Assembly (NCBI GenBank): GCA_963542695.1
Contig: CAUTYX010000002.1
Span: 1-64,000, forward strand
DNA: 64,000 bases
Source: RUG100 sp963542695
GTDB lineage: Bacteria; Bacillota; Clostridia; Peptostreptococcales; Anaerovoracaceae
Reading direction: 5' to 3'
In this document: positions 17,984 to 26,811 of the stretch, piece after piece
How positions within the stretch are numbered: the first letter of the stretch is position 1
How the letters are laid out: each line of letters begins with the position of its first letter
The notes under the pieces: model-generated
Told to the model about the DNA's origin: nothing
What the model saw: the letters and a program-made list of their open reading frames with translations, nothing else
Database searches by the model: none
Made by a program: the position numbers and the translations under genes

Positions 17984-18991
17984 TTAAAAATGAGGCAGTA
18001 TGAATTTTGCAACGTCGTTCCAGGTAACATAAATCATCAATCCAAAGAGCAAAAGCAATCCGGCAAAGTTGATTTTATTCTCCATAGAATCGGTTATGAC
18101 TTTGCCGGTCAGACCGCGAATGATGATAAACACCAACCTCCCACCATCTAAAGCCGGGAATGGAAGCATATTAAATACCCCCAGGTTTAAGCTAATTAAC
18201 GCCATTAAATACAGTAAGTACAGGAAACCGTTGCTGGCTGATTTATTTACCATATAAACTATGCCGACAGGCCCGGATAGTTGATCTGTAGACACCTGAC
18301 CTGTTACCAGCTGTTTTATCATCATATACATGGCTCTGGTAAGACCCCAAGTACTGACAAAGCCTCTCTTGACAGCAGTACCAGCACTTTTTTCCAGCAC
18401 CGGCGCAATACCGATCATCGCTTTTCCATCCTGGTTCATCAAAGGAGTAATGACCTCCTTTTTCTGTCCTTTGCGCTCTACCGTTACGGTTACTTTTTCT
18501 CCCGGTTTTTTCTTGGCAATAGAACCGCTAACGTCTTTCCATTCTTTTATTTTTACATTTTCAATGGCGACAATTTTATCACCTTTTGCAAGGCCGGCTG
18601 TTTCTCCGTAGCTTCCTTTTACAAAGGAATCGATGGTAGTCGTTGCCGTCCCGATGGCATACGCCAAAATACACATTAAAATAATGGCAAGCACCACATT
18701 CATAGCCGCTCCTGCCGATACTACAATCGCCTTTTGCCACGGTTTTTTACGGTTAAAAGCTCTAGGATCTTCAGAATCCTCGTCCTCCCCTTCCATAGCG
18801 CAAAATCCTCCAATAGGGAGGATTCGCAAGGAGTATTCTGTCTCTCCTTTTTGTACTTTGAAAAAAGCGGACCCCATTCCCAGGGCAAATTTATTCACCT
18901 TGATACCGCACTTTTTCGCTGCGATAAAATGTCCCAATTCATGAACAAAAATCAGAATACAGAACATTAAAATTGCATAAATAATGGTCAC
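17984..18991 (-). CDS. rseP: Site-2 zinc metalloprotease RseP/RasP
   Basis: Intramembrane protease that cleaves membrane-anchored anti-sigma factors and leftover signal peptides. The 335-aa protein has the zinc motif HELGH in the first membrane helix, a central PDZ domain (~residues 125-195), and the third ligand motif NMLPFPALDGG in a later helix, with about four membrane segments in all. The GTG at 18991 overlaps the dxr stop by 4 nt and gives a normal short N-terminus before the first helix. The order cdsA-dxr-rseP is conserved in Firmicutes. Confidence 0.95.
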   Translation of the reverse strand: MTIIYAILMFCILIFVHELGHFIAAKKCGIKVNKFALGMGSAFFKVQKGETEYSLRILPIGGFCAMEGEDEDSEDPRAFNRKKPWQKAIVVSAGAAMNVVLAIILMCILAYAIGTATTTIDSFVKGSYGETAGLAKGDKIVAIENVKIKEWKDVSGSIAKKKPGEKVTVTVERKGQKKEVITPLMNQDGKAMIGIAPVLEKSAGTAVKRGFVSTWGLTRAMYMMIKQLVTGQVSTDQLSGPVGIVYMVNKSASNGFLYLLYLMALISLNLGVFNMLPFPALDGGRLVFIIIRGLTGKVITDSMENKINFAGLLLLFGLMIYVTWNDVAKFILPHF

Positions 18992-20136
18992 TGTGTCACC
19001 CCACAAAGTTCTCTTGCCTTCATTCTAGCTTCCTTATCAATGGCTAAAACATCTTCCACTGTTGAAAATTTCTCTCCCTTGTGCTCCGCGAGACATTCTT
19101 CCAAATATCTTGACAACTGACCGAACATGATTTTTTCTTCCAATACCAAATACACCAGTTCTTCGTTGGCTGCATTCATTACAATAGGATAGCTTCCTCC
19201 TTGGTGAGCCACCTGTAAAGCCAGTTTTAGACAACGGAATTTTTCCAAATCCGGCTTTTCAAAGGTCAGGTTCATGGCTTTAGTAAAGTCAAGTTGTTTG
19301 TATTGGTTTTCCAACCTCTTTGGCCAAGACATGGCCAAAGCAATAGGAAGCCTCATATCTACCGGTCCCATTTGTGCCATGACATTACCATCCACCAGTT
19401 GCACCATAGAGTGGACGATGCTCTGAGGATGGATTACAATTTGTATTTTGTCAGCCGGTTGATCAAAGAGCCACATAGCTTCTATAAATTCCAACCCCTT
19501 ATTCATCATAGTTGCAGAGTCAATGGTAATTTTTGCTCCCATAGCCCAGTTGGGATGCTGCAAGGCCTGCACCACCGTCGCCCGTTCCATGGCATCATAG
19601 GAATACTGACGGAAAGGACCACCGCTGCCTGTTAGTATCAGTTTTTCCACTTGGTCTGCTGTCACCCCTTGGAGGCATTGAAAAATTGCGCAATGTTCAC
19701 TATCGACAGGAAACAGGGATATGCCGCATTCTTTTGCTGCCGGCATCATCAATGAACCGCCGGCCACTAGTGTTTCCTTATTGGCCAAAGCAATATCACG
19801 GCCCGCTTTAATAGCACCGTATGTAGGTGCTAAACCTGCAACACCGCTGAGGGCATTTACTACCAAGTCCACCGCCATAGTGGCTACTACCATGATTCCC
19901 TCTTGTCCATAAAAGAATTCCGTTTCCGGAAATTCCTTTGCCAACAAAAGAGCGTCTTCTTCCTTGGCGCAAACAGCGACTTTGGGCCGAAACTCGCCTA
20001 CAAGTCCGGAAAAAGTTTCAATGTTTTGATGGCATGTCATTGCCATCACTTTATATTCTTCCGGATGATGACGGCAAACATCCAGGCACTGGGTACCGAT
20101 AGATCCGGTGCTTCCCAATAGGGATATGGTCTTCAT
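18988..20136 (-). CDS. dxr: 1-deoxy-D-xylulose 5-phosphate reductoisomerase
   Basis: Second step of the MEP pathway: NADPH-dependent conversion of DXP to MEP. The 382-aa protein has the N-terminal Rossmann motif LLGSTGSIGTQCLDV, the catalytic segment PVDSEHCAIFQCL with the metal-binding Asp and Glu, and the SGGPFR and NKGLEFIEA motifs. Length is normal. It is followed by rseP with a 4-nt overlap and lies 14 nt after cdsA. No second dxr copy is visible in the window. Confidence 0.98.
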   Translation of the reverse strand: MKTISLLGSTGSIGTQCLDVCRHHPEEYKVMAMTCHQNIETFSGLVGEFRPKVAVCAKEEDALLLAKEFPETEFFYGQEGIMVVATMAVDLVVNALSGVAGLAPTYGAIKAGRDIALANKETLVAGGSLMMPAAKECGISLFPVDSEHCAIFQCLQGVTADQVEKLILTGSGGPFRQYSYDAMERATVVQALQHPNWAMGAKITIDSATMMNKGLEFIEAMWLFDQPADKIQIVIHPQSIVHSMVQLVDGNVMAQMGPVDMRLPIALAMSWPKRLENQYKQLDFTKAMNLTFEKPDLEKFRCLKLALQVAHQGGSYPIVMNAANEELVYLVLEEKIMFGQLSRYLEECLAEHKGEKFSTVEDVLAIDKEARMKARELCGVTQ

Positions 20137-20150
20137 ATTGCCAATACTCC

Positions 20151-20933
20151 TTACTGAATCACAAATAGAATATAGTAGTATACCAATGGTGCCGTAAACA
20201 AGACACTGTCAAACCGGTCTAATATTCCACCGTGACCCGGAATTAAATTTCCATAATCTTTGATTCCCATTTTCCGTTTGAAGATGCTGGCGGTAAGATC
20301 TCCAAATTGTGAAAACACACCGCAAAGCAATCCCAAAATCAAACAGTGAACCAAATATTCTTTTGCAAATACAGCTCCAAAGGTGCCACAGATAATGACA
20401 CTTCCAAGGATGCCCCCAATGGATCCTTCAATGGTCTTCTTGGGACTAATGGAAGGACATAGCTTGTGTTTTCCAAGAGCCACTCCGGCAAAATACGCCA
20501 TAACATCTGTACCAAAGGCACCAAAGATAACCAGCCAAACCAGGATACCGGTGTCCCCTGTTCGATCCACCAATGTCACATGGAAAGAAAAGAACACCAC
20601 GTAGACAATACCAAAAAGCGTAGCCATGGCATCTTCCAATTTTCGCTGTTCAATCTTAAACAAGTACAGCATACAAGCCAGCACCGTTAGAAATAGCCAC
20701 AACAAATACCATTTTTCATGGTTTGCAAACAACTCCACTGCATACAACCCTACTGCTGAGGCAATTGCAATGGAATAACACGGCTTTACTTCCATGGCAT
20801 GAAAGCCACGATAAAATTCGTATACTCCTACGATACCTATGATAAAGCAAGCTGCAAAGAGAATGTATTTCCCTAACAATATTACTATTAACAAAGGCAG
20901 CATAATTAATCCTGAAATAATTCTGGTCTTCAA
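20151..20933 (-). CDS. cdsA: Phosphatidate cytidylyltransferase
   Basis: Makes CDP-diacylglycerol from phosphatidic acid and CTP at the membrane, the branch point of phospholipid synthesis. The 260-aa protein has about seven or eight predicted membrane helices and the C-terminal CDS signature SIFKR...KDYGNLIPGHGGILDRFDS. It starts with TTG at 20933, 5-6 nt after GGGAGG and directly after the uppS stop; the family-typical MKTRIISGLI start supports this codon. It is part of the uppS-cdsA-dxr-rseP envelope-precursor block. Confidence 0.96.
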   Translation of the reverse strand: MKTRIISGLIMLPLLIVILLGKYILFAACFIIGIVGVYEFYRGFHAMEVKPCYSIAIASAVGLYAVELFANHEKWYLLWLFLTVLACMLYLFKIEQRKLEDAMATLFGIVYVVFFSFHVTLVDRTGDTGILVWLVIFGAFGTDVMAYFAGVALGKHKLCPSISPKKTIEGSIGGILGSVIICGTFGAVFAKEYLVHCLILGLLCGVFSQFGDLTASIFKRKMGIKDYGNLIPGHGGILDRFDSVLFTAPLVYYYILFVIQ

Positions 20934-20935
20934 AG

Positions 20936-21652
20936 TTACCTCCCGCCAAATCGTCTGTCTCTATGTTGATATTGGTCAATAACATCCTCGTAAACTTCCG
21001 GTGTAAAATCCGGCCACAAAACCGGAGAAAACACCATTTCACTGTAAGCGTTTTGCCATAACAAAAAATTAGAAAGCCGCTGTTCTCCACTGGTACGGAT
21101 CAGTAAATCCGGATCCGGAATCCCTTCTTTGCCGGTAAAAAGACAACGAGAAATCAGCTCTTCTGTAATATTTTCCGGCTCCAGCTGTCCTTTTTGTACT
21201 CTTTGGGCGATGTCTTTGACCCCATATAAAATTTCGCTTCTGCCGCCGTAGTTTAAACAAATGTTAAACTGTAGACCGGTGTTGTTTTTGGTTCTGTCCA
21301 TCATTTGATTCAATCTCTCAATGGACTTTTCCGGTAGTTTAGAATATTCTCCCAACACGCGGACTCTGACATTTTCCCTATCTAGTTCTTCAATTTTACT
21401 GTCAACGAATTTTACCAGTAATCGAAAGATACCACCGATTTCTTCGGTGGATCTCTTCCAATTTTCAGTAGAAAATGCATATACAGTCAAATGTTTAACG
21501 CCCAGATGAGAAGAATGCCGAACAATTTCCACTAGGGCATTCATTCCGGCATTGTGACCCCGCACCCGAGGCAAGTTTCTCTTTTTGGCCCATCTGCCAT
21601 TGCCGTCCATAATGATGGCAATGTGTCCGGGTATATTTTGACGATCCAGCAT
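20936..21652 (-). CDS. uppS: Undecaprenyl diphosphate synthase (cis-prenyltransferase)
   Basis: Elongates farnesyl diphosphate with eight isopentenyl units to the C55 carrier lipid for peptidoglycan and wall polymers. The 238-aa protein has HIAIIMDGNGRWA with the catalytic Asp, VYAFSTENWKR, and the late DLLIRTSGEQRLSNFLLWQ..E motifs in normal order. It lies 5 nt after frr and 2 nt before cdsA. Its isoprenoid precursors come from dxr and ispG in the same operon. Confidence 0.97.
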   Translation of the reverse strand: MLDRQNIPGHIAIIMDGNGRWAKKRNLPRVRGHNAGMNALVEIVRHSSHLGVKHLTVYAFSTENWKRSTEEIGGIFRLLVKFVDSKIEELDRENVRVRVLGEYSKLPEKSIERLNQMMDRTKNNTGLQFNICLNYGGRSEILYGVKDIAQRVQKGQLEPENITEELISRCLFTGKEGIPDPDLLIRTSGEQRLSNFLLWQNAYSEMVFSPVLWPDFTPEVYEDVIDQYQHRDRRFGGR

Positions 21653-21657
21653 ATACT

Positions 21658-22215
21658 CTATACTTCCATGATTCCTTTATCTTTTTCGGCCACCATTTCA
21701 TCAATGTCGGCAATGGCTCGGTCGATATGTTCTTGCACTTCATCCTGTTCCAGGTGCAGTTCATCCTCTGTTAATTCGCCTTCTTTTTCTTCCTTTTTAA
21801 GATCATCGATGGCTTTTTTACGGAGGTTACGGACAGCAACTTTGCCTTCTTCACCCAGACTCTTTACTTCTTTTGTCAATTCTTTACGGCGTTCTTCTGT
21901 TACCTGTGGTACAACAAGACGTATCAATTTGCCGTCGTTTACCGGATTGATTCCAATGTTGGCAGCCTGAATACCGTGTTCAATATCCCCGATGGATTTA
22001 GGGTCAAAGGGCGTTACAACCAAAGTTCTGGCATCGGGAATAGAAACATTTGCCAGTTGCTTTAGGGGTGTTTCTGTTCCGTAGTAGTTTACAGTAACCT
22101 TGTCTAACAATGCCGGATTAGCCCGGCCTGCACGAATGGTATTCATCTCGTTTTTCAAGCTCTGTAATGATTTGCCGATTTTTTCTTCCAGTGTAGTGAT
22201 TACTTGATCACTCAT
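21658..22215 (-). CDS. frr: Ribosome recycling factor
   Basis: With EF-G it splits the post-termination ribosome. The 185-aa length is exactly that of the family, with the RAGRANPALLDKVTVNYYG and VRNLRKKAIDDLKK segments typical of RRF's helical bundle. The C-terminal part is rich in charged helices. The ATG has TAGGAGGA upstream. The order pyrH-frr-uppS-cdsA is conserved in Firmicutes. Confidence 0.98.
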   Translation of the reverse strand: MSDQVITTLEEKIGKSLQSLKNEMNTIRAGRANPALLDKVTVNYYGTETPLKQLANVSIPDARTLVVTPFDPKSIGDIEHGIQAANIGINPVNDGKLIRLVVPQVTEERRKELTKEVKSLGEEGKVAVRNLRKKAIDDLKKEEKEGELTEDELHLEQDEVQEHIDRAIADIDEMVAEKDKGIMEV

Positions 22216-22227
22216 TGTCTCGTCCTC

Positions 22228-22932
22228 CTACTCAATTATAGTTCCTATTTTTTCGCCGCAAACGGCTTTCATAACGTTTCCTTCTTCTGCGATTCCAAAT
22301 ACATGGATAGCAATATTATTATCCCGACACAAGGAAGCTGCCGTACTATCCATTACCTTCAAGTCTTTTTCCAAAACTTCCCAATGTGTCAGATGGTCGT
22401 ATCGAACCGCCGAGGGATCCTTGGCCGGATCAGCAGAATAAACAGCATCAATATTCTTAGCCAGCAAAATGATATCTGCATCGATTTCTGCCGCACGTAA
22501 TGCCGCTGTTGTATCAGTGGAAAAGAACGGATTTCCTGTTCCCGCTCCAAAGATGACAATTTTTTTCTTTTCTAAATGGCTGATGGCTTTTCTGCGGATA
22601 TAAGGTTCTGCTACTTCGCGCATGGTAATAGCGGTCTGCACTCGTGTAGGCATCCTCAGTGCCTCAAAAGCGTCCTGCAATGCCATGGAATTCATCACTG
22701 TAGCCAGCATCCCTATATAATCTGCCGTAGACCGATCCATGCTGCCGCTGCTACGCCCTCTCCAGAAGTTTCCGCCGCCAACAACAATGGCAATCTCCAC
22801 TCCCAGGTCGTAAATATCCTTCACTTGCTGTGCCGTCTTTTTTAGCATGGCCTCGTTCATTCCGAATTTATTATCTCCGGCCAAAGCCTCGCCGCTGATT
22901 TTCAGTAATACACGTTTGTACTTTGGTTGCAT
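22228..22932 (-). CDS. pyrH: UMP kinase
   Basis: Phosphorylates UMP to UDP; hexameric and allosterically controlled in bacteria. The 234-aa protein is an amino-acid-kinase fold with KISGEALAGD, the VVGGGNFWRG nucleotide loop and STDTTAALRAAE. It is the first gene of the pyrH-frr-uppS-cdsA-dxr-rseP-ispG-polC operon. In many bacteria rpsB and tsf precede pyrH; here a promoter and a divergent gene lie upstream instead. The ATG has an AAGGAG site. Confidence 0.97.
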   Translation of the reverse strand: MQPKYKRVLLKISGEALAGDNKFGMNEAMLKKTAQQVKDIYDLGVEIAIVVGGGNFWRGRSSGSMDRSTADYIGMLATVMNSMALQDAFEALRMPTRVQTAITMREVAEPYIRRKAISHLEKKKIVIFGAGTGNPFFSTDTTAALRAAEIDADIILLAKNIDAVYSADPAKDPSAVRYDHLTHWEVLEKDLKVMDSTAASLCRDNNIAIHVFGIAEEGNVMKAVCGEKIGTIIE

Positions 22933-22968
22933 AATAAGCTCCTTTATATTCTTTCATCAGTCACAATT

Positions 22969-22977
22969 ATTATAGCA
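22969..22977 (-). promoter_or_regulatory. Extended -10 promoter of the pyrH operon
   Basis: On the minus strand TGC-TATAAT, a perfect extended -10, lies ~37 nt upstream of the pyrH start codon. The -35 region is poor. Nothing else fits as promoter for the eight-gene operon. Confidence 0.65.
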
Positions 22978-23095
22978 CAGTGCCCTTTTATATACATCTG
23001 TTTTTTCCCCGTCCTGTCACCGCCTCCTTGCTATAAAGATTTGGTGAACAAAGTGAAAGATAAGTGAATATGACAGTTCTTAAAGGGGGCAACAC

Positions 23096-23124
23096 TTGAA
23101 TTCCACATCATACATTGTTATTAT
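23096..23124 (+). promoter_or_regulatory. Sigma-A promoter of the zinc-ribbon gene
   Basis: TTGAAT, 17-nt spacer, TATTAT, ending 56 nt before the ATG at 23181. Confidence 0.6.
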
Positions 23125-23180
23125 GATGCAAAGAAAAACAGCAAATAATTTTACAAACTATACAGAAAAGAGGAATTACT

Positions 23181-23870
23181 ATGGCATTAATCAAGTGTCC
23201 AAAATGCGGCCACGCCGTGGCCGACATCGCCAGTCGATGCCCCAACTGTGGATTCCCGATTGTAGAACCGACTTTTGGAAAACGAACGCAACAGCAGGAA
23301 AATCGTCCTACCTCTCCTCGAAAGGAACAAGAGGATTACCAAAATAGCTACCGGGATAACACCTACGAAGAAGATTATGATAGAGATGTATACCAAGAAG
23401 ATACGCAACAAAAGGAATACAAAACAGTCTCTCATAACGCTGATCCAAGAGGAAGAAGAGGTGCTGCAAAACCACCAAAGAGAAAAAAGAAAACAAAACG
23501 TAAAATTCGCAAAGGACCGATTATCGCTCTTGTGATTATCTTGGCTGTAGCCCTTGCCGGTTGGCGTTTTGGCCCAACCCTAGCGGACTTTGTAAGCCAT
23601 CTAGGCAAGAATAAAGAAACACAACAGCAAGATACCAACAACAATTCCGATGTTGACAATAATAACGGAGATGTAAACAATGGTGGTTCTACGCAAAATC
23701 AAAACAAACAAAAGGAACAATCCGATCCAAACGACTCCAACAACGGTCAAGACAACCAGGATAACAACAATAATGATAATGGTAATGCCGGTGGCGAAGA
23801 ACCGGGAGCCGATGGCGGCACTGACCAGGGTGGTGCCTCCGGTGGTGAAGACATTACCGATCAGTTGTAA
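23181..23870 (+). CDS. Zinc-ribbon membrane protein with low-complexity tail
   Basis: A 229-aa protein of unknown function. Residues 1-28 form a zinc ribbon (CPKCGH ... CPNCGF). Then come a charged linker rich in Gln, Glu, Asp and Tyr, a strongly basic block KRKKKTKRKIRKG, one membrane helix (GPIIALVIILAVALAGW, ~residues 113-130), and an extracellular tail dominated by Asn, Asp, Gln and Gly. The positive-inside rule puts the ribbon in the cytoplasm and the tail outside. Similar zinc_ribbon_2 membrane proteins are common in Clostridia but unassigned. It stands alone between its own promoter and a terminator, divergent from pyrH. Confidence 0.85.
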   Translation: MALIKCPKCGHAVADIASRCPNCGFPIVEPTFGKRTQQQENRPTSPRKEQEDYQNSYRDNTYEEDYDRDVYQEDTQQKEYKTVSHNADPRGRRGAAKPPKRKKKTKRKIRKGPIIALVIILAVALAGWRFGPTLADFVSHLGKNKETQQQDTNNNSDVDNNNGDVNNGGSTQNQNKQKEQSDPNDSNNGQDNQDNNNNDNGNAGGEEPGADGGTDQGGASGGEDITDQL

Positions 23871-23917
23871 ACGCCCTCTTTCAATCGAAAAGAAAACTTC
23901 AATAGAATATCTACCAA

Positions 23918-23948
23918 AAGAGCTCTTGGCAAGATGCCAAGAGCTCTT
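23918..23948. terminator. Strong bidirectional terminator
   Basis: A perfect 14-bp inverted repeat (AAGAGCTCTTGGCA / TGCCAAGAGCTCTT) with a 3-nt loop lies between two converging genes. It is followed by CTTTTGG on the minus side and a T-rich stretch on the plus side. Confidence 0.85.
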
Positions 23949-23984
23949 GCTTCATCTTTATGCTATTATCCGTATACTACTTTT

Positions 23985-25220
23985 TTAGAATGTAATCAGC
24001 TGCGGTGTCCTATGGTTAGAATACTTCATGCTGGATACGTTTATCTGTTTTCCATATGCAGGATCCAGTGCTATAAATTTCGATAAGGATACGTTGCTAT
24101 AGGTAGTACCGGCTTTATATCCAATCAGAGTTATGTAATGCTGATTACCTGTATACCCGTTATATACGTTTATAATACAAGGTTTTCCGCAAGCCAGCTG
24201 CCACAACGCTTTTTTATAGCAACTTTTGGAACTGGAGTAGTAATTAGACTCTCCACCGGCCTCCCACCAATAAGCAGCATTGCTCCCGTGTCCATAGTTT
24301 CTTTTTAACCATGAATAGGATGGATGACTAAAGTAACCGTCTTTTACCGCGCGAGCATAGGCCATGGCGTAGATTCCACATGGACCGGACATCGGTTGCG
24401 CTCCAATGGAATTGATTACCCGGCTTTTATAGCTCTTTTGGTAACCGCCGCTGCGTATGATGCCGTTGGCTGAACCGGAACTGCCTCCACTACTGGAGGT
24501 ACCTGTTGAGGTAACTTTAAACCGCTGGTTAACAACCGTCTTGGTCTTTCCATATAGATCCGTTCCCTTTACGGTATAATAATAGGTGCCGTTGCTTAGT
24601 TTTCCAAAGCGTAAATTGCTGTCTACTTTCGAAAGACTATAGGACTTAGAGTTAGGTATCCTACTGGCATTAACACCGCTTACCCAGTTTCCCGATTTGC
24701 TCCGTACGCCTACCTTTACATTTCTCATTTTGAAGGTAGAACGAACAACGCCTTTTACTACAAAGCCCTTTCCTCGTTTCAACGTCGTCGGTCGTGAAAC
24801 GCCGGCTGAGTATATCTTAGATACTGTAAACTTCTTTTGTAGAACGGTCTTTTCTATGCCATATTTGTTTTTGGCATATACGCTGTAGTAGTAGGTTCCT
24901 GTAGGCAGCTTCCGAATCGGAATACTGTAGTCCATTTCGTTTAAGTTATATGAATTTTTTCTTGGGTTGACTGTTTTGTAGTACCCCCATTTCCATCCGC
25001 CATGGATGTATTTTACACCGGCTCTCACCTTTTTTAGTTTGGCACCGGAATATACTCTTCCCTTGACAATGAATCCTTTTCCTTCATATAAGTGGATAGG
25101 ATACCCTACTCCTACTGACCGTATAGAGTAGCCGGCTGCCTCTGCTCTATCAGGCGCAAAGCACATTGCCGTTGCCATAACCGTCAAGCTAAGCAGAATC
25201 GTTAGAACTTTCTTCTTCAT
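23985..25220 (-). CDS. Secreted protein, two Ig-like repeats plus C39-like peptidase domain
   Basis: A 411-aa exported protein with a signal peptide (KKKVLTILLSLTVMATAMCFA, then AEAA). Residues ~35-240 hold two repeats, each with a GKGF-V-KG core and a (K)LPTGTYYYSV or LSNGTYYYTV end, probably extracellular beta domains. A Ser/Gly linker leads to a C-terminal domain resembling C39-like cysteine peptidases, with Cys in SGPCGIYAMAYARA, His in NQHYITLIGYK and Asp in ALDPAYG. Either ATG 25220 or a GTG 3 nt earlier is the start, both after AGGAGG. It has a near-perfect promoter and the neighbouring LytTR regulator may control it. The substrate is unknown. Confidence 0.75.
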   Translation of the reverse strand: MKKKVLTILLSLTVMATAMCFAPDRAEAAGYSIRSVGVGYPIHLYEGKGFIVKGRVYSGAKLKKVRAGVKYIHGGWKWGYYKTVNPRKNSYNLNEMDYSIPIRKLPTGTYYYSVYAKNKYGIEKTVLQKKFTVSKIYSAGVSRPTTLKRGKGFVVKGVVRSTFKMRNVKVGVRSKSGNWVSGVNASRIPNSKSYSLSKVDSNLRFGKLSNGTYYYTVKGTDLYGKTKTVVNQRFKVTSTGTSSSGGSSGSANGIIRSGGYQKSYKSRVINSIGAQPMSGPCGIYAMAYARAVKDGYFSHPSYSWLKRNYGHGSNAAYWWEAGGESNYYSSSKSCYKKALWQLACGKPCIINVYNGYTGNQHYITLIGYKAGTTYSNVSLSKFIALDPAYGKQINVSSMKYSNHRTPQLITF

Positions 25221-25262
25221 CACACAAAGATTCCTCCTCACACTATCAGGACCAGTGTTGAC

Positions 25263-25291
25263 ATAATAGCATTGAAGAATTTTACTGTCAA
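25263..25291 (-). promoter_or_regulatory. Near-consensus sigma-A promoter of the secreted C39-like gene
   Basis: On the minus strand TTGACA, 17-nt spacer ending in TGC, then TATTAT. This matches 11 of 12 bases plus an extended -10, about 43 nt from the start codon. Confidence 0.8.
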
Positions 25292-25451
25292 AGGATAATC
25301 TATATTATGTAAACCTATATAATCTTCCCTATTTACAGTAGTTTTTTTCGTGTTTTACACGCATATCCCCTTTATCTTGTGTTGTTTGTTGTTCCTAATT
25401 CGGTTATTTTCTAGGACTTCACAGAAAAAACACAAAAGAAAATGAAAAAAA

Positions 25452-25769
25452 TCATGTTTTTAAGTAACCAATAAAGGCTTTGCGTACTTGTCGAAAGCTA
25501 TTTATCCCTAAATACATGGTTTTACCACCTTCAAAGTAAACCACCGAATCCTTCATTCCATTGACACAATCAAAGTTTATCAAGCAGTAGCTATGACAGC
25601 GATGAATACTCTTATCCTCTTCCAAGTCCGGAAACATATCCTTCATTTTCCCCCATCGTTTAATTTCTCCTTCTCTTGTCTGTATGACAACATACCGCTG
25701 TTCCTGCCTGATGTAGAGAATATTTTCCTTTAACAGCTTCCACGTTTCACCTTTTCCATTGACACACAT
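25452..25769 (-). CDS. Stand-alone LytTR-type DNA-binding protein
   Basis: A 105-aa protein made up almost wholly of a LytTR DNA-binding domain: ENILYIRQEQRYVVIQTREGE, then FPDLEEDKSIHRCHSYCLINFDCV, and a final SFRQVRKAFIGYL helix. It lacks the receiver domain of two-component regulators. An in-frame TGA just upstream rules out an N-terminal extension. Its promoter region has the palindrome ACAGTTACTGT, a possible operator. It points toward the secreted C39-like gene 210 nt downstream, suggesting local control. Small LytTR regulators of this type are often paired with a membrane inhibitor, but none is adjacent here. Confidence 0.8.
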   Translation of the reverse strand: MCVNGKGETWKLLKENILYIRQEQRYVVIQTREGEIKRWGKMKDMFPDLEEDKSIHRCHSYCLINFDCVNGMKDSVVYFEGGKTMYLGINSFRQVRKAFIGYLKT

Positions 25770-25838
25770 ACGCTTTCATATCCACCTCACACAATATAAA
25801 TAGCACACAGTAACTGTAATAAAAAATCATTCTTTCTA

Positions 25839-25872
25839 TAAAAAAACCGCACCCAAAAGGTATGGGCACGGT
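25839..25872 (-). terminator. Intrinsic terminator after rpoZ
   Basis: On the minus strand CCGTGCCC pairs with GGGTGCGG (two G-U) and is followed by seven T. It closes the yicC-gmk-rpoZ operon. Confidence 0.85.
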
Positions 25873-25906
25873 TATACGCTATGACATGATATATGGCTAC
25901 ACAGAA

Positions 25907-26113
25907 TTACTCTTCTTCATGTCTTTCATAGGTAATATAATCTTCGTCGATTTCATGGGCTGCAATAGATACAGGTCTCTCAATCATTTCATCGTCAATG
26001 AGTACCGGTTTGCCATCGATAATATCTCTGGCACGCTTTGCAGCTAAAATAACCAATGTGTATCGACTATCTGCTTTTTTCTTAATTTCCCCAATTGAGG
26101 GATATAACATCAT
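25907..26113 (-). CDS. rpoZ: RNA polymerase omega subunit
   Basis: Small RNAP subunit that helps fold and hold the beta' subunit. The 68-aa protein has the family core YPSIGEI..KADSRYTLVILAAKRARDI and a normal short acidic tail. Two consecutive ATGs are possible; the first lies 9 nt after AAGGAGG within the end of gmk. The gmk-rpoZ pair is conserved in Firmicutes, where coaBC and priA often follow. Here the operon ends after rpoZ, and priA lies 24 kb away. Confidence 0.95.
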   Translation of the reverse strand: MMLYPSIGEIKKKADSRYTLVILAAKRARDIIDGKPVLIDDEMIERPVSIAAHEIDEDYITYERHEEE

Positions 26114-26114
26114 A

Positions 26115-26729
26115 TCAGTTGTCCTCCTTATATCTTTCTACTACTGTATCAATTCGAGCGTCTACTTTCTGATGAGCAGCAGACATGATTTCCTTTGTCT
26201 TTGTAACAGCCTCTTCAAAGTCATCGTTAATCACATAATAATCATATTCCTTTAGCCACTGGATTTCTCCCGCTGCTTTGCTCATGCGAAGGTCGATAAC
26301 TTCCTTACTGTCTGTCCCACGGTTTTCTATCCGTTCTCGCAGTTTTTTCAAAGATGGCGGTAAAATGAAAATAAATACTCCTTGCGGATAGGCTTTTTTC
26401 ACCTTCATCGCGCCCTGAATATCAATCTCCAACAGGACATCGCGACCCTTTGCCAGCTCATCCATTACCATTTTACGCGGCGTACCATAGTAATTTTCAT
26501 ACACCTTGGCATATTCCAACAAACCGTCCTTTGCAATGGTGTCTTCAAATTCCGCCACATCAACAAAGTAATAATGCGTGCCATGAACCTCACCATTTCG
26601 AGGCTGCCTGGTTGTCATAGAGACAGACACCACTAACCGGTCATTATTCTTTGTCAAGGCGTTACATATGGTTCCCTTTCCGGTACCTGATGGGCCGGAT
26701 ATCACAAACAGTTTTCCGTATTGTTTCAT
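26115..26729 (-). CDS. gmk: Guanylate kinase
   Basis: Phosphorylates GMP and dGMP to the diphosphates. The 204-aa protein has the P-loop ISGPSGTGKGTI, the GMP-binding SVSMTTRQPRNGEVHGTHYYF segment, and DVLLEIDIQGA, all canonical. It lies 1 nt before rpoZ. A separate weak promoter with TATACT as -10 may exist in the 80-nt gap after yicC. The small RemA (DUF370) gene often found between yicC and gmk is absent. Confidence 0.97.
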   Translation of the reverse strand: MKQYGKLFVISGPSGTGKGTICNALTKNNDRLVVSVSMTTRQPRNGEVHGTHYYFVDVAEFEDTIAKDGLLEYAKVYENYYGTPRKMVMDELAKGRDVLLEIDIQGAMKVKKAYPQGVFIFILPPSLKKLRERIENRGTDSKEVIDLRMSKAAGEIQWLKEYDYYVINDDFEEAVTKTKEIMSAAHQKVDARIDTVVERYKEDN

Positions 26730-26811
26730 TATCGCCTATCTATATCGCCTGTCACTTTCAATTAAAATAGTATACTACCTGTTGCTCTTTCGTGCAATTG
26801 CAAATACTACA

